Below the pieces are notes generated by a model. That model ran no database searches and was not told the DNA's origin. It worked only from the letters and a program-made list of their open reading frames with translations. Below are positions 31,206 to 40,146 of a stretch of DNA of 64,000 bases, piece after piece (the stretch's first letter is position 1; each line of letters opens with the position of its first letter). The position numbers were made by a program, and so were the translations under genes. Source of the DNA: Kofleriaceae bacterium (GTDB taxonomy: Bacteria > Myxococcota_A > Polyangia > Haliangiales > Haliangiaceae); assembly GCA_020633495.1 (NCBI GenBank), contig JACKDR010000006.1, forward strand, positions 1 through 64,000. The letters run 5' to 3'.

Positions 31206-33755
31206 GTGCAGCGGTACCAACGTCATCTCGTCGGGACGGTCGGCAGAATCGGGTTCCTGATCGCGGGCTTGCTCGTCGCGGCCGCGGCGCCGGCGCGCGC
31301 CCAGGTCGACGGCGACGGCGGCGGCGACGACCCCGGCGACGGCAGCTGGGACGGCGGCGACCCCGGCGACGATCCGGGCGACGACCCGGGCGGCTGGGAG
31401 GACCCCGGCGGCGCCGCGCCGGTGAGCTGGTCGGCCCCGGTGCCCGCCACCTCGACCGAGTCGAACGGCGGCCTGGTGTGCAGCGGCGGCTGGCGCTACC
31501 CGCTCAAGGAGGTCCGCCAGGAGATCGGGCCGGCCCGGTTCGCCCGCCAGCGTGATCTCCAGCGCGACGTCGTCGTCGCCGGCGCCGCCTTCGCCTACTG
31601 CAAGACCGCCGAGGCCAACGGCTTCGCCGACGTCTGGGCCGGCGCGGTCGGCCCGTGCGCCGGCCTGCTCAAGCTGGCCGAGAAGATCGACTACATCGCG
31701 TCGAACCTGTTCCGCACCGACGACGCCGAGACCGCGGCGTGCCTGACCACGACCGCGCAGTCGGGCGGCTCCTGCGAGGGCGTCCGCGGCCAGCTCACCA
31801 ACCTGCGCAACTACGATCAGATCATCGTCGATCGCGCCGAGCTGGTCCTGGCCTACGAGGTCTGCACCAGCCCCGAGCGGGGCTCGAACTCGGCGCTGCG
31901 CAACGCCTGCACCGCGCTCGAGGGCACGGTCGCCGCCGAGGTCGCGCCCGGCGGCAACGCCATCCCCGGCATGTTCGCGCTGGCCGCGCCGCTGCCGGCC
32001 AAGGTCGCGCGCGCGGTCGCCGACGTCGCCGAGGTCACCGACGGCCGCTACCAGTCGCTGACCCCGGAGAACTTCGTCGGCGTCCGCCGCACCGTGTGCC
32101 AGTTCCCCGGCGCCGACGCCACCGGCGGCATGACCACGGCCAAGATCCTCGAGCGCGGCAGCTTCGTCGCCAAGGACGCGACCCCGTACGCGGCCAAGGA
32201 CGGCGCCGTCAAGTGGGGCATGTGCAACGAGCTCGCCCTCGCCGACGTCAACGCCAGCTCGTGCCGCGCCGCCTCGATCTACATCGACGAGCGCGGCGAG
32301 CTGCACCTCAACCAGCCGCTGACCACCCGGGCCCAGCGCGCCGACGCCACCCTCTGCGTCGACGTCTCCGACTTCCACCCCGACCAGCCCTTGATGGTGA
32401 CGATCGGCCTCGACGCCACCGGCAGCGTGCCCGAGCGGGTATGGCCCGGCGAGACCATGCACATCGGGCGGCTGATCGACGAGCCCGTGACCCGCGAGGA
32501 CGTCTTGTCGCTGCGGGTCTACGGCAAGGCCCACGGCATCTCGCTGGCCGAGGTCCTGCGCATCAACGGCGTCACCGACCCGGTCGCGGATCGCGACGAG
32601 GCGTGTCGCATGGCGCGGTCGTGGGTGCCGGTGGTCGACCACGAGGTGCCGATCGGCACGCCGTCGGAGCAGGCGGTCATCCCCCTGACCTACGGCCGCG
32701 GCCGCGTCGGCGAGACCCAGCGCATCGACGAGGGTGACTACGTGGTCCTGTGGGTCAAGGACATCGAGCCGGCGGGCTCGGTGGTGGTCGAGTACGCCAA
32801 GGGGCAGTACGTCGGCTACCAGCCGCCGCCGCTGCTCGGCGAGCCCGGCAGCGCCGCGACGATCGATCCCAACGCGGGCGCCGCGGGCGACGAGTTCGGC
32901 GACGGCGGTGACGTCGAGAGCGGCGGCGTCGTGCCGGCCGCGCCGCGGCCGCCGACCGGTGGCCCGGGCACCAGCCTGGCGATGCGCGCGGCGTCGGTGG
33001 AGCAGCCGCTGCTGCCGCGCCGCGCCCGCTACCCCGGCTCGCGGGTGCTCCGGCTGGGCACGCCGTCGGGCAACCACGAGTTCCCGCTGCGGGTGTGCAC
33101 CACGACCGGGGCGGTCAACATCAAGGGGACGACCGGCGGCTGCACCGGGGCCCGGGTCATCGTCGACGAGAAGCTGTTCGTCAACGGCTCGTACCACTTC
33201 GGCCTGCGCATGTTCTTCGGCTACACCGGGTTCCCGACCCCGGCGTACACGGCCCGCCCGCTCGGCGGCGGCGCGTACGAGGTCGTGCAGACGTCGGCGA
33301 CCACCAGCGAGTACGACCTCGCGGTGCTGCTCGCGACGTATCCGTTCGGGCGCGACCCGCGGCGGTTCTCGTACGATCCGCTGTCGGCCGACTACTGGAA
33401 GAGCGCGGCGGTGCTGGCCGGCTTCGGGGTCCGCAACATCACGCGACCGTGGGACGACTTCTACCTCGGCGCGTCGCTGCCGATCGGCAACGGCGTGTCG
33501 CTGACCGGGCTCGCCCACGTCGGGCGGCGCGACGTCGCGCTCGACGTCCACGCCGGCGACACCTTCACCTCGGCCGATCCGGCGCCCGACGTCACCTCGG
33601 TCTACCCGACCTCCGAGGCGATCGTCGTCGGCGCCAGCGTCGGCCTGTCGTTCGACTACGACCTGTTCGAGCGCGCGTTCATCAGCATCTGGGATCGCCT
33701 GGCCGGGCGCAGCCAGTTCCAGGCCGCCGGGCGCGCGACGCGGAGGGCCCACTGA
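31206..33755 (+). CDS. large exported protein with acidic Gly/Asp linker
   Basis: An 849-residue secreted protein. Basic N-terminus, hydrophobic core (IGFLIAGLLVAAAAPARA) and cleavage after ARA. The mature N-terminus is a low-complexity linker of Asp, Gly and Pro (repeats of DDPGDDPGG) that could be a calcium-binding or spacer segment. The middle is Cys-containing with paired cysteines, and one helical part with SLAEVLRINGVTDP recalls LysM-like folds only loosely. The final about 250 residues alternate polar and hydrophobic residues with many Tyr/Phe (FGLRMFFGYTG, FYLGASLPIGNGVSL, LSFDYDLFERAFI), which could be an outer-membrane barrel. GTG at 31206 is used; an ATG two bases upstream is out of frame. 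The lipoprotein at 33757 follows after one base. Family not recognised. Confidence 0.75.
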   Translation: MQRYQRHLVGTVGRIGFLIAGLLVAAAAPARAQVDGDGGGDDPGDGSWDGGDPGDDPGDDPGGWEDPGGAAPVSWSAPVPATSTESNGGLVCSGGWRYPLKEVRQEIGPARFARQRDLQRDVVVAGAAFAYCKTAEANGFADVWAGAVGPCAGLLKLAEKIDYIASNLFRTDDAETAACLTTTAQSGGSCEGVRGQLTNLRNYDQIIVDRAELVLAYEVCTSPERGSNSALRNACTALEGTVAAEVAPGGNAIPGMFALAAPLPAKVARAVADVAEVTDGRYQSLTPENFVGVRRTVCQFPGADATGGMTTAKILERGSFVAKDATPYAAKDGAVKWGMCNELALADVNASSCRAASIYIDERGELHLNQPLTTRAQRADATLCVDVSDFHPDQPLMVTIGLDATGSVPERVWPGETMHIGRLIDEPVTREDVLSLRVYGKAHGISLAEVLRINGVTDPVADRDEACRMARSWVPVVDHEVPIGTPSEQAVIPLTYGRGRVGETQRIDEGDYVVLWVKDIEPAGSVVVEYAKGQYVGYQPPPLLGEPGSAATIDPNAGAAGDEFGDGGDVESGGVVPAAPRPPTGGPGTSLAMRAASVEQPLLPRRARYPGSRVLRLGTPSGNHEFPLRVCTTTGAVNIKGTTGGCTGARVIVDEKLFVNGSYHFGLRMFFGYTGFPTPAYTARPLGGGAYEVVQTSATTSEYDLAVLLATYPFGRDPRRFSYDPLSADYWKSAAVLAGFGVRNITRPWDDFYLGASLPIGNGVSLTGLAHVGRRDVALDVHAGDTFTSADPAPDVTSVYPTSEAIVVGASVGLSFDYDLFERAFISIWDRLAGRSQFQAAGRATRRAH

Positions 33756-33756
33756 C

Positions 33757-34644
33757 ATGAGGCAGCTCACCATGACGGCGCTCGTCGGATCCGCGCTCGC
33801 CGCGCTCGCGGTCGCCACCCTCGGCGGCGGCTGCGTGATCAACGACGGCACCGACGCCGAGCCGGTGCGGTTCGCCGCCGGCGCGCCGACGCCGGTCAGC
33901 TTCGAGCCGGGCCGCGTCGTCCACGACGTCTGCGTCGCGGTCGACGTCGATCACGGCTACGTCAGGCCGATCGCGCTCACCGCCGATCCGGCCCAGGACG
34001 GCATCGGCCCGGCCGAGGGCGCGCAGGTCGCCGACCTGCCGTTCGCGGATCTGCCGTGCCCCGACGCCGCCGACGGCTGGATCGGCTGGGCCCGGCTCGA
34101 GTGGCACACGGTCTCGGGCCGCGCGGTGGTCTCGCTGGATCACACGCTGACCCAGGGCACGACGACCGGGGAGGTCGGTGGCGACACCACCGATCCGGGG
34201 ACCGATCCGGGGACCGATCCGGGCACCGACCCCGGCACCGACGGCACCGACGGCGGCGACGTCATCTTCGCCGCGCCGGTGGGCGCGTCGTCGGGGCAGC
34301 TGATCCTCGACGGCGAGCGCTTCGCCGGCTACGAGGTCGACGTCGGCGCGCTGACGCCGGTCGGTTCGTACACCGGGCTCGCCCTCGACGTGCGGTTCGC
34401 CGCCGCCGGGGCGCTGGCCGCCGAGCCGGCCGACGGGGTCGCGCTCGGCCTCGGGTTCCTGCCCGAGGGCCCGACCGTGGTCGGCAGCTCGACCGTGGGG
34501 CCGAACGGCGGCATCGTCACCGACCTGGCCGGTCACGTCGACGTCTTCTTCGATCCGGGGACGGTCGAGTGCGATCTCTTCGCGCTGCTCGTGACCCCAG
34601 ACGGCGGCGCCACCGACGTGTCCACGCTGACCTGCGACCCCTGA
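33757..34644 (+). CDS. lipoprotein with DPGT repeat linker
   Basis: A 295-residue lipoprotein: signal peptide with lipobox ATLGGGCVI (Cys about residue 26). A first domain (about 27-145) is followed by a Thr-Asp-Pro-Gly repeat linker (34189-34236) and a second beta-rich domain (VIFAAPVGASSGQLILDG onward). It begins one base after the preceding large exported protein and ends two bases before the GAF gene, so the three may be one transcript. The pairing of a secreted barrel-like protein with a lipoprotein suggests a surface complex, but no family was recognised. Confidence 0.78.
   Translation: MRQLTMTALVGSALAALAVATLGGGCVINDGTDAEPVRFAAGAPTPVSFEPGRVVHDVCVAVDVDHGYVRPIALTADPAQDGIGPAEGAQVADLPFADLPCPDAADGWIGWARLEWHTVSGRAVVSLDHTLTQGTTTGEVGGDTTDPGTDPGTDPGTDPGTDGTDGGDVIFAAPVGASSGQLILDGERFAGYEVDVGALTPVGSYTGLALDVRFAAAGALAAEPADGVALGLGFLPEGPTVVGSSTVGPNGGIVTDLAGHVDVFFDPGTVECDLFALLVTPDGGATDVSTLTCDP
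34189..34236 (+). repeat. 12-base tandem repeat encoding Thr-Asp-Pro-Gly
   Basis: Four 12-base units: ACCGATCCGGGG twice, then ACCGATCCGGGC and ACCGACCCCGGC. They encode an in-frame linker in the lipoprotein. The first units are nearly identical, which suggests recent slippage. Confidence 0.85.
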
Positions 34645-34646
34645 TC

Positions 34647-35468
34647 TTGGCCGCCTCCGATCCGACGCTGCGCCGGCTGCCGCCCGACTTCCTCGACCGC
34701 CTCCGCGACCTGCTGGCGACCGTGGGGTCGGCGCAGGCGCTGCTGGCGTCCGAGGGCGACGCGGCGCGGCTCGAGCGGGTGGTGCGGATCGCGGTGACCC
34801 AGACCGGCGCCGCCGGGGGCCTCTTGTACGTGCTCGACGACGACCGCGGCGACCTGCGGGTCGCGGCGGCGATCGGCGACGGGTTGCCGGCGCTGGTCGG
34901 CGCCCGCCTCGGGCGCACCGGGCTGCCCGGGTTCGCGATCGACGACGGCGCTCCGATCGCGGTGGCCGAGCCCGCGGGCGCGGCGGCCGGGCACGCCGCC
35001 GGCCCCGACGCCGTCGACGAGGTCGCGGCGCGCACCGGGGTGCGGGCGCGCAGCCAGCTGGTCGCGCCGATCCTGGTCTTCGGGGTCGCGACCGGCGCGC
35101 TCGAGCTGCGCGACGCGCCCGGCGCCCGTGGCTTCACGCCCGCCGACGTGGCGCTGGCCACCGAGCTGGCGCACCTGGCCGCCGCCGCGGTCGAGGAGCA
35201 CCGCGGCGAGCGCCTCCTGGCCGCGATGTTCGCGGCGGTGCTGCCGCGGGCGCTCGACCCGGCGCGCGCCGGCGGCCGCGGCCTCGCCGACGAGCTGGAC
35301 CGCTGGCTCGCCGAGGTCCGCGCCACCCCGGCGTACCGGCGCGAGCTGGCGCTGGCCGCCCGGCTGCGCGCGCTCGCCGCCGACCCGGCGTCGCTGGCGA
35401 TGGTCGAGGCCATCGTCGACGCGGTGCTGCGCCGCGACGGCGCCCGCGATCGCGGGGGCGCGGCGTGA
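34647..35468 (+). CDS. GAF-domain protein
   Basis: A cytosolic sensor-type protein of 273 residues. A GAF domain spans about residues 15-190: AARLERVVRIAVTQTGAAGG, LLYVLDDDRGDLRVAAAIGDG, a variable binding loop, then QLVAPILVFGVATGALELRD and FTPADVALATELAHLAAAAV. The C-terminal about 80 residues are helical with no output domain. The TTG at 34647, two bases after the lipoprotein stop, gives the family-like N-terminus; a CTG at 34641 is an alternative. Its stop overlaps the subtilase start by GTGA, so it is translationally coupled to a protease and an exporter. A regulatory role for that operon is likely; the ligand is unknown. Confidence 0.78.
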   Translation: MAASDPTLRRLPPDFLDRLRDLLATVGSAQALLASEGDAARLERVVRIAVTQTGAAGGLLYVLDDDRGDLRVAAAIGDGLPALVGARLGRTGLPGFAIDDGAPIAVAEPAGAAAGHAAGPDAVDEVAARTGVRARSQLVAPILVFGVATGALELRDAPGARGFTPADVALATELAHLAAAAVEEHRGERLLAAMFAAVLPRALDPARAGGRGLADELDRWLAEVRATPAYRRELALAARLRALAADPASLAMVEAIVDAVLRRDGARDRGGAA

Positions 35469-36289
35469 CCGCCGATCTGCAGCAGTTCCTCGACGGCGTG
35501 CCCGACGCGCTGCTCGACGCCGCGCTGGCCGGGCGCGGCGATGGCGTCAAGGTCGCGCTGATCGACAGCGGCGTCGACGTCGCGCACCCCGGCCTGACGG
35601 TGCGGCCGGCGCGCTCGGTGGAGGTCCGGGTCGGGCCGCAGGGCGCGGTCGTCGTCGACGGGCCGGGCGCCGACGTCGCCGGTCACGGCACCGCGTGCGC
35701 CGACGTGATCGGACGGCTGGCGCCGGGCTGCACGCTGTGGAACGTGCGGGCGCTGGGTCCCGACTGCAAGGGCAGCCCGGCGGCGCTGCTGGCGGCGCTG
35801 CGCTGGGCGCTGGAGCACGGCGCCGACATCGTCAACCTCAGCCTCGGCACCCGCGACGCCCACCTCGCCGAGCCGCTGCGCGAGCTGATCGACCTGGCGT
35901 ACCGGCGCTCGATCCTGATGGTCGCCGCCGCCAGCAACATCCCCGGGGCGCGCGCCTACCCGGCGGCGTTCGCGTCGCTGGTCTGCGTCGACGCCGGCTA
36001 CTTCGCGTCGGCCGAGGACTTCGTGTTCCGGGTCGGCGGCGAGGCCGAGGTCGAGGCGCCCGGGGTCTACGTCGACGCGGCGTGGCCGGGCGGCGGCCGC
36101 AAGCTGGTCACCGGCACCAGCTTCGCGACCCCGCACGTCACCGGCCACCTGGCGCGCGTGCGCTCGGTGAGCCCCGGGCTGACGCCGTTCCAGATCAAGA
36201 CCGTGCTGTGCGCGCTGGGTCGCCGCAACGCGGCCCGGCTGGCGGCGGCCGCGGCGGCCACCGACGCCGCGGCGGGAGGCGCGTCGTGA
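35465..36289 (+). CDS. compact S8 subtilisin-like serine protease
   Basis: A 274-residue subtilase without signal peptide or pro-domain, so it acts in the cytosol. The catalytic triad is present: Asp34 (VALIDSGVD), His74 (AGHGTACADVI) and Ser219 (TGTSFATPHVTGH); the oxyanion Asn lies in VAAASNIPG. This is about the size of a bare catalytic domain, similar to the intracellular maturation proteases of peptide natural-product clusters. GTG at 35465 overlaps the GAF stop, and its own stop overlaps the TPR gene start (GTGA again). Sitting in one coupled operon with an ABC exporter and a small leader-like protein, it is a good candidate to cleave that small protein before or during export. That role is inference. 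Confidence 0.92.
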   Translation: MTADLQQFLDGVPDALLDAALAGRGDGVKVALIDSGVDVAHPGLTVRPARSVEVRVGPQGAVVVDGPGADVAGHGTACADVIGRLAPGCTLWNVRALGPDCKGSPAALLAALRWALEHGADIVNLSLGTRDAHLAEPLRELIDLAYRRSILMVAAASNIPGARAYPAAFASLVCVDAGYFASAEDFVFRVGGEAEVEAPGVYVDAAWPGGGRKLVTGTSFATPHVTGHLARVRSVSPGLTPFQIKTVLCALGRRNAARLAAAAAATDAAAGGAS

Positions 36290-37843
36290 CGGTCGCGGTC
36301 GCGGCCGAGCTGGCGGCGGCGCGGCGCGCCGAGCGCGACGGCCGGCTCGACGCCGCGGCCGCGCGGGTCGACGCGCGCGCGCGCGCGCGGTGCGCGGCCA
36401 CCGGCGACGACGTCGCGGCCGCGGTGCTGGCGGTGACCGCGTCGCGGCTGGCGCTGGCCACCGGCGGCGCCGAGCCGGCGCTGGCGGCGGCGGTGGCGGC
36501 GACCGCGGCGCCCGCGGCGGCGTGGTCGGTGCGCGCCGCCGGCGAGCTGGCGGCGGCGGCGGCGCACCTGTGGGTCCACGGCGCGCCCAGGCTGGCCGCG
36601 CGCGCTGCGCGATCGAGCGCGCGGCGGCGGCGGCGGGGCTCGCGCGCCTGCCGGGTGGCCTGGCGGCGGCGACGGCGGCGACGACGCCGCGCTCGACGAG
36701 CTCGACCCGGTCACCGCCGCGGCGATCGCGCGCGCCGGCGGCGACGGCGATGGCGTCGCGCCGGACGACGACGATCGCGGCGCCGTCGCCGCGGCGCGCG
36801 CGCCCCTGGCGCGTGCCGCGCTCGGCGCCCACGCCCTCGAGCTGCGCGGCCTGTGCGACGCCCGCGCCGGCGACATCCGCGCCGCGCTCGACGCCTTCGC
36901 CGCCGGCTACGCGCTCGCCGAGGGCGACCCCGACCGGCGGGCCCGCGTCCTGCTCGCGTGGGGCCTGCAGCTGCGCAACTGGAGCCTGTTCGACGACGCC
37001 CTGCGCCTGGTCGAGCGCTCGCTCGAGCTGCGCCTGCAGCTCGACGACCTGCACGGCGCCGCGATCTGCCAGGGCGTGATCGCGTTCGTCCACCAGCGCC
37101 GCGGCGATCCGGCGGCCGAGCGCGACGCGCTCGCTGCCGACCTGCGCCTGGTCGAGCGCCTCGGCAGCGACGCCGACGTGCCCGGCCTGCGGGCGCGCCT
37201 GGCCGGCGCGCTGGTCGGCCTCGGCAAGTACGCCGCGGCGTGGGCCGAGACCGCCGCCGCGATCGCGGCCGAGGACGCGCGGCTCGCCGCGGTCGGCGGC
37301 GCCGGCCCGACCCGCATCCACGGCTTCGCCGCGCGCGAAGCAGGCCTGGGTCCGCCTCGCCGAGGGCCGCCACGACGACGCGGTCGCCCGCGTCGACGCC
37401 GCGACGGCGGCGTTCGCCGCGGTCGGCGATCCGTACGGCGCGGCGCTGTGCGACGGCACCAGGTCGAGATCGCGCTGGCCCGCGCCGAGGCCGCCACCGA
37501 CGCCGTCGCGCGCGCCGCCGCGCTCGCCGAGGTCGATCGGGCGCGCGCCGCCGCCGCGCCGGTGTTCGCGCGCCTGGGCGCGCTGCCCGAGGCCGCGGCG
37601 CTGGCGCTCGACGCCGCGGCCGCGCGCGCCCTGCGCGGCGATCCCGACGGCGCCGCCGCCGCGATCCTGGCGCGGGTGGTGCCGGCGCTGGTCGAGGCCG
37701 GCCTCGGCGACGCGCCCCTGGCGCGGCGCGCCCGCGATCTCGCCGCCCGGCTGTCGCCGGCGACGGTCGCCGCCGACCGGGTCGCGCGCGCCGCCGCGCT
37801 GCCGGCGCTGGCGGCGCGGGTCCTGGCCGAGGACGAGCCGTGA
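36286..37843 (+). CDS. TPR-like helical protein (about 4 apparent frameshifts)
   Basis: A helical repeat protein of about 518 residues when frames are joined. The clean part shows TPR-like helix pairs: LELRGLCDARAGDIRAAL, LLAWGLQLRNWSLFDDAL, AAICQGVIAFVHQRRGDP, LAGALVGLGKYAAAWAET. Frame breaks are inferred near 36600, 36680, 37335 and 37455, in GC-extreme or Arg/Ala-rich stretches; each downstream frame resumes the helical pattern. It may be intact in reality. Start GTG 36286 and stop 37843 both overlap neighbours by 4 bases, so it belongs firmly to the protease-exporter operon. A scaffold linking substrate, protease and exporter is a reasonable guess. Confidence 0.7.
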
Positions 37844-39612
37844 GCCATCGCCCGGTGGCGTGGCTGCTGCGCCGCCACGCCGGCGGCGTCGCGGTCGCGG
37901 TCGCGATCGGCGTGGTGTCGCCGTGGCTGGGCGCGCTGCCGGTGCGCGCGATCCCGTCGGTGGTCGCGATGGCGTCGGGGGTCGCGGCGCCGCCGCCGGC
38001 CGAGCTGACGGTCGTGCTCGGCGCGACGCCGTCGCTCGAGGCCGTGCTCGCCGCGCTGGTCGTCGCCGGCGCGCTGTCGTTCGCGCTGGCGCTGGTGGCG
38101 ACCCGCCACGCCGCGGCGCTGGGCGCGCGCGCGCTGCTCGACCTGCGCGACGAGGTGCTGCGGCGGGCCCTGGCGCGGCCGCCGGACTGGCTGCGCGAGG
38201 CCGGGCGCGCCGCGATGGTCAAAAACGCGCTGCTGGCGCAGTGCCGGGTGGTGTCGAGCTACGCCGTCGGCACCGTGCCGGCGGCGGTCGGCGTCGCCAG
38301 CGCGGTCGTCATCTGGTCGCAGGCGCTCGGCGAGGCGATGGCGCGCGGCGCGTCGGGCACCACCGCGGCCGCGGTGGTCGGCGCCGTGGTCGCGACGCTG
38401 ATCGCCGCCAACCTGGCGGCGGTGTGGCTGACCGCGAAGAAGAGCGAGGCGTCGCAGCGCGCCGTCCTCGCCGACTCCAGCGCCTACGTCGTCGGCGTCA
38501 ACGAGTCGATCGATCACCTGGCCACCGTCCAGCTCGCCGGCGCCCGCGACGCCCAGCGCACCCGGGTCGGCGCGATCGCGTCGCGGATCGCGACCTCGGA
38601 GGTGCGGGTCGCGACCTGGAGCGGGCTGGCCGGCGCGGCCTCGGGCGGGCTGGTGCTGCTGGCGGTGCCGCTGCTGGTGGTGGCGTGGCGCGGCCTCGGC
38701 CTCGCCGGCGCCAGCCTCGCCGTCATGGTGCCGGCGCTCTTGATGCTGCAGCGGGCGATCTCGGGCGTCGGCTCGCTGTGGACCAACCACCGGGTGTCGC
38801 GGCCGGCGATCGAGCTGGTCGCCGGCCTGCTGGCGCCGACGCCGGCGCTGGTCGAGGGCGGCGCCCGGCCCGCGGTCACCGGCGCGCTGGCGTTCCGCGG
38901 CGTGCGCTGGCAGCTCGGCGACCGCACCGTCCTCGACGCCGTCGATCTCGAGATCGGCCACGGCGAGGCGGTCGCGATCGTCGGCGCCGGCGGCTCGGGC
39001 AAGAGCACGCTGCTGCGCATGGCGGTCCGCCTGGTCGAGCCGACCGCCGGGACGATCGCCCTCGACGGCGCCGACGTCGCCGGCGTCGAGATCGATCACC
39101 TGCGCCGGCGGGTCGCGATGCTCGAGCAGCACCCGGCGCTGTTCGACCGGCCGCTGCGCGCCAACCTGGTGCTCGACGATCGCGAGGTCACCGCGGCGCG
39201 GCTCGACGAGGTCGTCCGCGCCACCCAGCTCGACGAGGTCGTCGCCCGGCTGCCCGACGGCCTCGACACCCGGCTCGCCGGCGGCGGCGCGCTGTCGGGC
39301 TCGGAGCGCCGCCGCGTCGCGCTGGCCCGGGTCCTGCTCGCCGACCCCGACGTCGTGCTGATCGACGAGCTCGAGGCCGGGCTGCCGCAGGCCCAGGCCG
39401 AGGCGCTGCTGGCGTCGGTGCGCCGCGCCACCGCCGGCAAGACCTGCGTCATGGTCACCCATCGACCCGACCTGCTCGACGCCGACCGGGTTGCGTTCCT
39501 CGACGGGGGACGTATCGTCGACCAGGGCCGTCACGCCGACCTGGTCGCCCGCAACGACGCCTATCGATCGCTGCTGTCGCGCGCCGAGCGCGAGCAAGGG
39601 GAAACGCCATGA
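37840..39612 (+). CDS. ABC exporter, fused membrane and ATPase domains
   Basis: A 590-residue half-transporter of the exporter type. The N-terminal membrane domain (about 1-330) has six hydrophobic spans, starting VAVAVAIGVVSPWLGALPV. The ATPase domain (about 350-585) has Walker A GAGGSGKST, a Q-loop (MLEQHP), a signature LSGSERRR that departs from LSGGQ, Walker B VVLIDELEAGLP and the switch His in MVTHRP. There is no N-terminal C39 peptidase domain, which fits with a separate protease (the subtilase) in the same operon. GTG at 37840 overlaps the TPR stop; the stop overlaps the next ATG (ATGA). Expected to work as a homodimer, exporting a peptide or lipid; the adjoining small protein is the obvious candidate cargo. 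Confidence 0.92.
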   Translation: MSHRPVAWLLRRHAGGVAVAVAIGVVSPWLGALPVRAIPSVVAMASGVAAPPPAELTVVLGATPSLEAVLAALVVAGALSFALALVATRHAAALGARALLDLRDEVLRRALARPPDWLREAGRAAMVKNALLAQCRVVSSYAVGTVPAAVGVASAVVIWSQALGEAMARGASGTTAAAVVGAVVATLIAANLAAVWLTAKKSEASQRAVLADSSAYVVGVNESIDHLATVQLAGARDAQRTRVGAIASRIATSEVRVATWSGLAGAASGGLVLLAVPLLVVAWRGLGLAGASLAVMVPALLMLQRAISGVGSLWTNHRVSRPAIELVAGLLAPTPALVEGGARPAVTGALAFRGVRWQLGDRTVLDAVDLEIGHGEAVAIVGAGGSGKSTLLRMAVRLVEPTAGTIALDGADVAGVEIDHLRRRVAMLEQHPALFDRPLRANLVLDDREVTAARLDEVVRATQLDEVVARLPDGLDTRLAGGGALSGSERRRVALARVLLADPDVVLIDELEAGLPQAQAEALLASVRRATAGKTCVMVTHRPDLLDADRVAFLDGGRIVDQGRHADLVARNDAYRSLLSRAEREQGETP

Positions 39613-40133
39613 GCCAGAGCTACGTCTTCGAAGGCCCCGACGGCCGCCTCTACGAGCTGCCCGCCGACGTCATGGCGAAGCACGCGGTGCCGCCGGAGAA
39701 GGTGGCGGCGCTGCGCCAGCGGCTGGCGGTCGGCGCCGCCGCCAGCGGCGGTGGCGACCACGGCGACGGCGGCTCGACCGGCGCGCCCGCGGGACACTAC
39801 CGGCCCGGCGAGCAGCCCGCGCACATCCCGCCACCGCCGGCGTCGGTGGCGGCGCCGACCGTCGGCGCCGCGGCGGCGCCGGCGACGTCGAGCACGACGA
39901 TCTCGACGCCCAACGGCGGCACCGTCGTCCTCAACTTCTACTTCGGGCCGCCCGGGCCCCAGGCCAACGGCCACGCCGCGGTCGGCGCCGTCGAGGGCTA
40001 CCACATGACCTTCGACGCCCACGGCATCCCGGTGAACCACACCGAGATGCTATGGGGCGACTACCTCGACAAGCAGGGCAACCCGGCGGTCGGCTGGCAC
40101 TCGCACGATCCGGTCAGCGGCAACGCGCAGTAG
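39609..40133 (+). CDS. small leader-like protein, candidate exported cargo
   Basis: A 174-residue protein of no recognised family, last gene of the protease-exporter operon and coupled by ATGA. It has three parts. Residues 1-40 are a charged, conserved-looking segment (FEGPDGRLYELP, then VMAKHAVPPEKVAALRQRL) without a Sec signal. Residues 41-100 are a low-complexity Gly/Ala/Pro/Ser linker. The last about 70 are rich in His, Gly, Tyr, Trp and Asn (GYHMTFDAHGIPVNHTEMLW, then GWHSHDPVSGNAQ). A leader-linker-core layout beside a cytosolic subtilase and a peptidase-less exporter suggests a processed secreted peptide or small protein. No Cys or lanthipeptide/lasso hallmarks, and no modifying enzyme nearby, so a classical RiPP is not demonstrated. 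Confidence 0.75.
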   Translation: MSQSYVFEGPDGRLYELPADVMAKHAVPPEKVAALRQRLAVGAAASGGGDHGDGGSTGAPAGHYRPGEQPAHIPPPPASVAAPTVGAAAAPATSSTTISTPNGGTVVLNFYFGPPGPQANGHAAVGAVEGYHMTFDAHGIPVNHTEMLWGDYLDKQGNPAVGWHSHDPVSGNAQ

Positions 40134-40146
40134 CCGCCGTCGGGTG

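Noticed and set aside
31206..33755. LysM or collagen-like assignment for the large exported protein
   Set aside because: SLAEVLRING and DDPGDDPGG resemble such motifs only over a few residues.
39609..40133. Assigning the small protein as a lanthipeptide, lasso or cyanobactin precursor
   Set aside because: No cysteines in the core, no modifying cyclase, dehydratase or YcaO nearby. Only the leader-linker-core outline and neighbours support a processed peptide.
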